A stretch of DNA of 64,000 bases from Erythroxylum novogranatense (Eukaryota > Streptophyta > Magnoliopsida > Malpighiales > Erythroxylaceae), in the NCBI GenBank assembly GCA_029891385.1, contig CM057225.1:8374560-8438559 (forward strand), written 5' to 3'. Numbering within the stretch: position 1 is the stretch's first letter; every line of letters begins with the position of its first letter. The notes below the pieces were generated by a model. That model did no database searches and was not told the origin of the DNA. It saw nothing but the letters and a program-made list of their open reading frames with translations. This document shows positions 55,639 to 64,000 of this stretch, piece by piece. The position numbers and the translations under genes are program-made.

Positions 55639-56415
55639 AAAGTAATTAAATGGAAAGTGGGTTTCATGCATATGCATAACATGATTGATTTGATTGTACG
55701 GAATGTGATTGGTTGAATTACTTGTATTGAATGGGACTGCAACACTGTATTAAATGGGAATGTGACATTGTGTGTTGAATGGGAATGATAAACTTGATTG
55801 AATGATCAATTTGATTATATTGAAGATGACATTGTATCGACATAATGAAAATATGAAAGCTGTATGTGAATGTGAGGTATGATAGGGAATATGACATGTG
55901 AGTTAATGGAAAATGAAAGTATGTGTTATATGTTATGTGATTGGATGGACCATCGATGATGGTCACTCACTGAGTTCGCAAAACTCACCCAAAATTTGCA
56001 TCTATTTTTCAGGTCTTGAAGAATACCCGTTTGACACGGAGTATGTCTCTCGTAGGCGATAAAGGATAGAGGTCGGGATCAGTCCGTGTCCGCATTAGTG
56101 TCTTATCAAATTGTGTTCGCAATCACCGTATAACAATGCTTTATATTTCTCTTGAGCCCATATTGGTTTTAATGTTTTACTCATTGGTGATTGTAAATTA
56201 TTCTCGGATGACCGTAATAAAAATGGCGGTTTATTATGAACATGGGTGTTAGTTACTTCTTGTTTTTGCGCGCTAACGTGGAATCAATGGCTTCAAAAAA
56301 AAGTATCTTGAGTTTTAATCGATCGATGTAATCGCCACCCTCGCGGGCACGGACTCGGATATCACCAACGATATCGGGTTTGGGTCACTTTCGGGGTAAG
56401 GGTGTTACATTTAGG

Positions 56416-56428
56416 TGGTATCGAGCCC
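56416..56428 (+). other. Primer binding site of LARD-like element
   Basis: TGGTATCGAGCCC lies 6 bases after the LTR end. It is the initiator tRNA-Met site TGGTATCAGAGCCC with one base missing, the same change as at 8005. Confidence 0.8.
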
Positions 56429-59400
56429 GAAGAGTACGTAATGTATCCGGCGCGATCTGAAACATAGGGTGCATGCATTTGAGTCGTATCATTGCAGACC
56501 ATGGCAACTGATCCCTAGTTTGAGTCGCACGGGTAGAAATCCTACGTGTGCGTACGTGTCAAGTGATTAAGTGAGAAAAAAATGAGACTGTGTTAAAGGA
56601 TGAACCCCTGGAAGTGTATAAGAAATTAGGAAAGGAAAAAGGAAAATTGGATAAGGAGATTGATATTGTACTGTGGTTAGAATGGCTGTGTTGGCCTAGA
56701 CTGATTAAGGAAAGAAGTGATATTAATGAATTCGAATTAAAATGGCAATATTATGGTGATGAAAAATGAATATGTCTAGAATTTGGAAAGGTCGATTGGA
56801 GATAGGAGAAGCATAATAGTTATAGTAGGCTTAAGTGTGATTAAAAGTCCGGGATGACGAAGTAATTAAAGCTCTGACTGTATATGCGATGAAATGGGAA
56901 ACATTGGAACCAGTAAAGCGTAGATGATCCGATCGGTGGATATTGAGTGCTCTGAATTGTGTTTGATATCGTTAGATATCATAGGTAGATGAAGATAGCG
57001 AGATTGTAATAAGGTCAATATTATGCCGTAACGATCTACCTAGAACCGAAAGAACCGAAAGAGCAAAGTGCCTAGTAGGGTAAGAAAAAGTAGAAATGGT
57101 GAGATAAAGTGTATGCGGATAAACTGAAATGAATTGGGAAGCGGTTATGATTATGAGCACCTAAGCGTGAGACCTGAAATGGTTATCACGAATATTGTGC
57201 TTAGAGTTTGGAAACTAGTATCAAAGGATGGTAAGGAAAAGACGGACCGACAATTTTCTCTTGATTGTGTATCGAGAAATTCTAGATTTGGTTGAAAAGA
57301 TGTATATAGATACGAAATGGTAATTGGATGGGTAAATAGATAGAGATACAATGGAGTTGTATCAGCGATTTTAATCGTATTTTGGGATTTGTGAATGCCC
57401 TATTATAGATTGTTTGAGGAAAATAAAGAGATACGTAGCAATAAGGAGATGATATTGTATAAGCCAAGTGGATATGACCTTAAAAGGTCAAGTTGACACA
57501 TGAATACTATGGGAATGAAACTAAGGAAATGAAAATAAATAAATAAATGGAACAATGATAGTGATATGAAAAGAGTTGTCACATTCAAGTCGATTTACGT
57601 TGGGAGTACCTATTGATGATAAAATTGATCATGATTAATGAAATGTATGTGAAGATACATGGAAATCATGGAGGAAATGATCGATGAATGATTAAATATG
57701 TGCTTCTATGAGTGGTTATAAATGTAAAGTTTAAATTAGGTTAAAGTAAGACATAGGAGGACTGAATGTACCTTTATGAGAGGAAATGAGAAATGATTAT
57801 GGCATCATTTATTTATTTGAGAATTAGCATAAGCGGAAAGGAGTCTTATGGAAGTCTGAATTGTATAGGTTACTAATTGGTTTCGGATAAAATGCTTGAG
57901 GTATAGATTCTTGAATAAGTGTGAAAGAAAGTGTTTAGGTGATTGTCACACGGAACCTTAGTCAAGGAATGTTACGATCTTTTAAATTATGGCATAAAAT
58001 TGTTACGGTTGAGATAGTGCGTAAAGTTAAAGCAATTAGGGACACTAATTGGTGATGAGACTTTCGTGAACAGTATTAAGATGGTAGCAAGACTAATGGT
58101 TTAACGGAAAGATATATGGACAAAATTAAAAGTGAAATTGAGTCATATCTCATACTCTTTGAAGTTATCAGTATTGTGTATATGGAAATGTAAAGTATCC
58201 AATAACATGAGTGAAATTTTAATTTGAGATGATTTTATTGCAATGTGAAGTGAATAGAGCTCCATATGTGATGTAAAGCTGTTGGAAAATCTAGATTTGA
58301 AACTAAGAATAAAATAGTCCCGACTGTGAAGTGAAATACTCAAATGAAGTGAAATTTATGGAGGTCCAAATACGGATGACTAGGTATTGGCATACATCGA
58401 TGTGGATGAGAAAATCAATTGAAAAGAGAAAATGAATAGAGACAAAAAGTCTAAAGGAAAAGCGACAATGGCGTAATGTAGTGTTATATATATATATACT
58501 TTATGTATAATTGAGGAATTTGATCACGATGATAAGCATATCCTTGGAGAGTGGGCGGTGTGTGATGAAATGAGACAATATGTTAAAAGCGGTATAAGAT
58601 AAATTGAATTGATTTTGATAAATGGTATTGGTTCTATGATCGAAATTGTTTAAAGCCTTGGAGATTTTAGATTCCTATAAGGATACACTCGTGCTTATTC
58701 GAGGAAAAGAGGCATAAATGACTACTGAAATAAGCAGACAATTCGACTACTAAGCTCAAATAGTGAGCAGATAATCTGCAATGAGCAGATCAATTATAGA
58801 TATTGGGATTTTCAAAGAATGTCAAGTAGATTATCGGGTAATTATGAAGTATTCTTTGGAAAATTAAGGTTGTAGATCTAGTGATTTGGATAGAGGTAAG
58901 AAAGGTTACTAGTTAGGAAGCAAACTCGCTTCCCATCCACGAATCGAAGAGTCAAGTGTAATCGGAGAATGGTATTGAATGATTCAAAAAAAAAAAATAA
59001 GCATGTGTCGGGATTGAACAAAGGAATTGATGAGCAAAAGAAATTGAGCGATCGAAGCTAGACATTCTAGTAATCATATCACGAAAAGTGAAATTGAATA
59101 ATTGTGGGTATAGAATGAAGTGATTATTGATTAAAGTTGAATGTTCAACGGGAAAAATGCTTGAGTATGATCGTGTTATAGAGTTACGATTTTTGTAGGA
59201 ATATCTTGCTACACCGCACGATGAATTGTCTAAAGAGAGTTGAATTTGAGCGAGAGAGACAATGGATTATAAAGAATGATTGCATTAGGTAGATTATCTT
59301 TGGTTATAGCGAAATGGATCTAAATGTCCTGTATTGATGTAGAAGGAAAGTGAGTCGTCGGGGACGAGATAAAGGAGGTTATGATAAGTATCACTGGACA

Positions 59401-59802
59401 AGATGTACTCGAAGTGATAAAAAGGGTATCGATTGGAACACTAATTAGTTTACATATTCTTGGCGAAAAAGGTATTGGATTGAGAAAATATGATAAGTGA
59501 ACAGGTTTGAAAAATAAAATAAAATAAAATAAAATGAACTGATTCATAGCATCGAACTAAAGGTAGTCGTTACTCTGGAATTGGCAAGTGAGATAGTTAA
59601 GATAGTGAGATCGCCAATCGTTGTGACATTGTTGAGTCGTCTCTTGTGAATTAGCCAAAGAAGTGGTGAACAATGACTAAATGTAGTTCTTGTGACCTTT
59701 CGGAAAATGAATCATTGAGTAGAATAGTGTATGGGACATGTAGGGTCATTTGATACTTGATCATAGTGAGCAGTTGATTGAGAATTTCGGGACGAAATTT
59801 TT

Positions 59803-59816
59803 ATAAGGAGGGGAAT
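59803..59816 (+). other. Polypurine tract of LARD-like element
   Basis: ATAAGGAGGGGAAT directly precedes the 3' LTR start at 59817. Confidence 0.92.
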
Positions 59817-62151
59817 TGTAACATCCCACCCCCTTTGGAAGGGTAGAATAGTAAATTGGTATAGGATGTGCTAGATTGGGATTTCATGGGACCGCTCATG
59901 CATAATAGGATTGCTACATAGTCACAATTGTGCACATAAACTTCATCGTGCATGCATACATGATATTCGGTTTCGTGCCTAATGTAATTCTATTGCGATT
60001 AACGTGGTTATTGGGTTTGAAAAATTATTCTGAGTGCGTCATTGAGTGTTTTATATTTTAAGAGATTTTCAGGAATTTTTCTGGAATTTTTCGGAGAAAA
60101 TTTTCAGACCGGAAAAAAATCGCCAAGTGGCGAACCGGTCGATTTTCGGTAGCGAAAATTGCTACCCAATGGCACTGTCATATTGGATATATTATTTTGA
60201 GATTGAAATTAGGGCCATTGGACTAGAATGAGTCAAATTGCATTAGGGTTCCTATTTATTAATTTGTTTTTAGCCTATTTTGTCTTTTTCTTAGAATTTG
60301 CCTACTTGTCTTATTATTAATGGCTATCTAATAGTTGGACAAGCTTCCACGACTCTTCTCCTTTCTCCTTGGAAGTATGAAAATCACTTTTACTTGCAAT
60401 TTGTTCCTTCATCCGATGGTGCTTTCTCCTTCCTTTCCCTTCGTAGGTTTCTTCTTCTTCTTTGTTTCTTTTTTCTCCTCCTTAATAAATTGCTACTCTC
60501 CTTGTTTTTCCTTATAAGCTTAAACCTCCAACCTCCTTCCCATGATGATGCCGTGTATGAGGTCTAAAACATAGAGAAAGTGGAGAGGTTGGGGTAGTAG
60601 TGAAGAGGGAAGGCTTGAGTAGGTAAGTTATGGTTTAAGCTTTACTTATGCTTTTAATGAGTGAATTAGTAAGTAATTGCATTGATTGGAAGTTCTTGTT
60701 CATGAATCATGATTTATGATGCCTTCATGTCATGAAAATTTTAGTGTGAATTGTTGGGTATAAGGGTATGTTGTGTTAGGCTAAATGAATGATGTGGTTT
60801 AGAAATGTTTTAGCTTGATTTTGAATGGATTCTTGATGACTAATCTTGCATGGAACTTAAGAGTTTAGTGCTGCCAAATTTTTATTATTGGTCTAGTGAA
60901 TGTATGAATGATATAGGGGCTGATTTTGTGTCAATTGAGATGCTTATGGATGTAGGAAGGGTGTTGGAATGAAAGGAAGTAAATAGAAGTAAAGCTGGAA
61001 AATTGATATTTGACCTATTGTACTGTTTTGATCATAACTAATTGTATAGGTGAGTAAATGAGGTGAGGTTTGTGCCCAACTAAACTTTGGGATGTTAGCT
61101 ACATTTTTGGGTGAAATAGGTGTGGTCAAATTGTAACTCTAATAGGTTGAAATTTGGCATGGAAAGTTACTGTTTTATTGCCTGTGAACAGTAACCGAAA
61201 CCATACCCAATGATCTTTGCTGATTTTTCTAAATTAATTGAGATGGAATTAGGGAGAATGGTCTTCATGGAAGTTGATGCATATTGAGTTAGCTTTCCAT
61301 TGATACTGATCTTGCTAATTTTCGAGTTGTATATTGGGAGATATGAACTGATTACTATTGATTGGTTTTATGCTTTTTGGAGAAACCTAGTTAAAGTGTT
61401 GATTTTGTGAGCTTTCTGCATGGGAGCAATTTTAGCAATTTTTGTGGATTGAATTGGTGTGAGTGATCTTCTGAAAAGTTGTATAGGAAGACATTATCTT
61501 GAAAATGAAATATGGCATATAATTTTTAGAGGTCAGAGTTGGGAGTTATGATTTTGCAAAAACTGATCCTGCATTAGGTTAGGAATTGCTGATCATGGCA
61601 GTAACTTGCATGACAGTTTTGAAATGGTTAGAAATTAAATTGGAAATTGAGTTCTTCATGAAAATTGAAGCTCAAGGATTTATCTTTTCAGGGATATAAA
61701 GTTCAGATTTTTCTGACTTGTGTACAGGGAGTTATGCTTGTTATAAATTTACTGCTCAAATTGAATGATTTCAGGGACAGCAACATTGACTGAATTAATT
61801 GACTTGTTTAGAAATGGAATTTGATTTTGGGTTGTTCATGAAAGTTGTAGATGACATTGTGAACTTATTGAGCATATTTATGTGGTAATTTTTGGCTGAA
61901 GAATCAGAGAGTTAAGGAATTTGAAATGTACTGTTCTGTTTTAATGGGATTTGAGTAGGCAGTAGCTTTGAAGGGATTTTTGACACCCTTAAGAGTGAAA
62001 TTGATTTTTATGGTCTTCATGAGAATGGTAGAGCTTTTCATTATCTTTCCAACAAGCTATGGTTTGTATTTTTCCGATTTGTGTGCTAAGAGTTATTGTT
62101 GTTGGAAATTTGGATTGGAAATAGGAAAAAAAAAGGGAATGAAGTGAGGTT

Positions 62152-62290
62152 GAACCTCGCCGGATCGCGAGGGCGACTCCTCGCCCTCGCGAGGCGAGGT
62201 AGATTAACCCTCTCATGAGGGCTCCTCGCCCTCATGACGAAGGAAGAGAGTCGACCTCGGCGTGGGCGACATGTAAGCCATGAGGCGTGC
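62152..62290. repeat. CG-rich island (3' LTR)
   Basis: CGCGAGGGCGACTCCTCGCC and CTCGCGAGGCGAGG form long inverted repeats, better preserved than in the 5' LTR copy at 54368-54505. Further on, CCTCATGAGGG and CCCTCATGACG take the place of CG words. Confidence 0.85.
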
Positions 62291-63109
62291 GCTTATATAT
62301 ATCTATATTTTTATTTTTTTTATTAGTTGGCCCTAATTGTTTCTTTTGTCAATTTCTTTTCCGTCCGACATCCGATTGACCTGATTCTTGAGGCATCGGA
62401 TTCAGTAGAATATTAATTTCATTTTGTGAGAAATTGGGAATTTTGGACGGAAATTGGCGTGGCCCCTGATAGGAGCCTTTAATCCTTTATTTTGTTTAAT
62501 TGGGGACCTATAGAGGTCCGAATTGCGCACCGTCGGCGCCATTGAATTTCTAATTTTTACGGATTTTATTGTTGAAAAAAATTGGATTAAGGCCGAATAT
62601 CATGAACATGCATTGTCCTTATTCTATATTTGTGCATGAATGAGAATGCAAAGTGATTAATGTGTGCATATGGCATAAATTTGTAGTCTTGAGGATAAAT
62701 GTCCACTTTTCGGGCATTGTCGAAATTGGAAACCAATGCAAATCTGGAAATCTTGTGAGTAGACCTAGATGGTCTTATTTATTGGTTATTTGCTTTTGTT
62801 ATATGTTGAATGAGTATTGATTTATTTTATTAATTGTGATTAAATATGGGTTCAGACGGGGAGGTCCGGTGAGTAATTAAGTATTTGGAATTGCGTTATT
62901 GAAGTGCTCCTTGAATGTGAATGGGATGACCTAAGTGTATATATTGAGATTGTTAAAATGTCTTGCATGCATAATTGCACATAAATGAAATGTGACTTCT
63001 TAATTGATGTCGAATGGGACTACGGTCAGATGATAGTAACTATGATTGGTGAGTGCATGCAAATATGCATAAGACATTCCTTTGCATGAATTTATGAAAG
63101 ATAATGAGA

Positions 63110-63338
63110 GTTGTGACGAGTAGTCAACAATGAGTAAAGAGCTTCATGCTCGACATCTTGATTGAGCCTCGTGCTCAGCGACAATGAGCCCTTTATGGGA
63201 CGATTTACAATGAGCCCTTTATGGGACGATTTACAATGAGCCCTTTATGGGACGAGTTCACAATGAGCCCTATATGGGACAGTTTCAATGAGCCCGATAT
63301 CTATTGGTACAGGGACGGTTTAGACACTCGGTCACAAC
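63110..63338. repeat. Multi-hairpin tandem array (3' LTR)
   Basis: This is the counterpart of 55315-55638 with four full AATGAGCCCTTTATGGGAC units and one GATATC variant, closed by CTCGGTCACAAC. The opening arm reads TTGTGACGAG, so its pairing with the closing arm is weaker than in the 5' copy. Confidence 0.88.
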
Positions 63339-64000
63339 AAAGTAATTAAATGGAAAGTGGGTTTCATGCACATATGCATAACATGATTGATTTGATTATA
63401 CGGAATGTGATTGGTTGAATTACTTGTATTGAATGGGACTGCAACTTTGTATTGAATGGGAATGTGACATTGTGTGTTGAATGGGAATGATAAACTTGAT
63501 TGAATGATCAATTTGATTATATTGAAGATGACATTGTATCGACATAATGAAAATATGAAATGTATGTGAATGTGAGGTATGATAGGGAATATGACATGTG
63601 ACTTAATGGAAAATGAAAGTATGTGTTATATGTTATGTGATTGGATGGACCATCGATGATGGTCACTCATTTGAGTTCATAAAACTCACCCAAAATTTGC
63701 ATCTATTTTCAGGTCTTGAAGAATACCCGTTTGACACGGAGTATGTCTCTGTAAGCGAGATAAAGGATGAGGTCGGGATCGGTCCGTATACGCATTAGTG
63801 TCTTATCAAATTGTGTTCCGCAATCACTTTGTATAACAATGCTTTATATTTCTCTTGAGCCCATATTGGTTTTAATGTTTTACTCATTGGTGATTGTAAA
63901 TTATTCTCGGATGACCGTAATAAGCTGGCTGGTTTATTATGAACATGGGTGTTAGTTACTTTTTGTTTTTTTGCGCTTAACGTGGAATCAATGGCTTCAA

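Larger units (their letters stand above)
52846..56012 (+). other. Candidate 3.2 kb leader intron in LTR
   Basis: GTAAGT at 52846-52851 and TATTTTTCAG|G ending at 56012 are both repeated in the 3' LTR (60623 and 63712). If spliced, the modules, island and multi-hairpin region would be removed and a short leader joined to text just upstream of the primer site. This is inferred from motifs and from conservation across LTR families. Confidence 0.35.
52068..56409 (+). repeat. 5' LTR of LARD-like element
   Basis: The LTR starts TGTAACATCCCACCCC and ends GGGTGTTACA. In order it has a 5'-terminal hairpin, donor-like TAGGTAAGT (52844-52851), five module cores near 53486, 53691, 53877, 54057 and 54236, the CG-rich island 54368-54505, the phrase CCGATTGACCTGATTCTTGAGG near 54580, the multi-hairpin region 55315-55638, the triple-hairpin block 55945-56042 with CAG at 56010-56012, and the terminal GATATCACC...GATATC box. 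A clear TATA box is not seen at the expected place (about 52480). Confidence 0.93.
56410..59816 (+). mobile_element. Noncoding interior of LARD-like element
   Basis: This 3.4 kb stretch has no frame beyond about 75 codons and no gag or pol motif. It is AT-rich with many GAAATG/ATGA words. A short AAAAT microsatellite lies at 59510-59534 and a TA run near 58485. The last 60 bases keep the chromovirus text GAATTTCGGGACGAAATTTT. Only the two ends, with primer site and polypurine tract, resemble the interior of the outer element at 1965-16981 clearly by eye. Confidence 0.85.
52068..64000 (+). mobile_element. LARD-like non-autonomous LTR retrotransposon (3' end beyond window)
   Basis: The element has a 4342 bp 5' LTR, a primer site, a 3407 bp interior without coding capacity, a polypurine tract and a second, nearly identical LTR that leaves the window. 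LTRs of about 4.3-4.5 kb with a noncoding 3.4-3.5 kb interior are the dimensions described for LARDs of grasses (established knowledge); this one is independent in sequence as far as I can tell. It shares the TGTAACATCCC terminus and polypurine tract with the minus-strand chromovirus, a plausible source of proteins. It is inserted in the palindrome; the second target duplication cannot be checked here. Confidence 0.88.
59817..64000 (+). repeat. 3' LTR of LARD-like element (truncated by window)
   Basis: This copy of 52068-56409 starts TGTAACATCCCACCCCC. It is cut by the window edge after 4184 bp, at AATCAATGGCTTCAA, which matches about 56284-56298 of the 5' LTR. Long AT-rich runs are identical; differences concentrate in CG-containing words, the island (62152-62290) and the hairpin array (63110-63338). 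GTAAGT is at 60623-60628 and TTTTCAGG at 63707-63713. Confidence 0.93.

Overview
The window looks like a heterochromatic, repeat-filled stretch of a flowering-plant nuclear genome, most likely a eudicot. It contains chromovirus-type Ty3/gypsy elements with long LTRs, a Ty1/copia element, an L1-type LINE and primer sites complementary to plant initiator tRNA-Met. I recognise no host gene; nearly everything is a transposable element or a relic, nested several layers deep. Most coding regions are broken by frameshifts and stops.

Layout. (1) 1-19393: a non-autonomous LTR element with noncoding interior and family 'LTR-A' ends (TGTAACATCCC start). Its 5' LTR is a head-to-head chimera. It is interrupted by a complete 11.1 kb Tekay/Del-like gypsy element ('LTR-T', 4769-15850, duplication GTCAA). 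(2) 19393-21044: an inverted-repeat composite, a tRNA-like pol III promoter and the 3' part of a third LTR family ('LTR-B', TGTTGGACCCC start). (3) 21698-26229: LTR-B solo LTR, duplication GAAAT. (4) 28096-32483: LTR-A solo LTR, duplication AATAA. (5) 33592-47255: a minus-strand LINE split by an LTR-A solo LTR (34418-38542), a copia element (39077-44351) and another solo LTR (44621-47226, duplication TAAAG). At these three junctions, removing the insert and one duplication restores the LINE reading frame. (6) 47256-51764: LTR and pol remains of a minus-strand chromovirus sharing the LTR-A terminus and polypurine tract. (7) 51765-52067: a palindrome of LTR ends. (8) 52068-64000: a young LARD-like element with LTRs of about 4.3 kb around a 3.4 kb noncoding interior; its second LTR runs off the window.

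The most interesting signal is the architecture of the LTRs. Three LTR families carry a cassette made of degenerate modules spaced about 180-205 bp, one slot filled by a CG-rich or self-complementary repeat island, and then a conserved phrase (roughly CCGATTGACCTGATTCTTGAGG). The island's sequence differs by family while its slot is kept, and the cassette lies downstream of the promoter in LTR-A and LTR-T but upstream in LTR-B. The LTRs also share a TATA box, a GTAAGT-like donor and a hairpin-ACCC-pyrimidine-CAG acceptor-like site, suggesting an intron inside the LTR. LTR-A adds a multi-hairpin region closed by GTTGTGACC/GGTCACAAC.

All coordinates and similarities were read by eye from the sequence. 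Percent identities, family names and ages need alignment to confirm.
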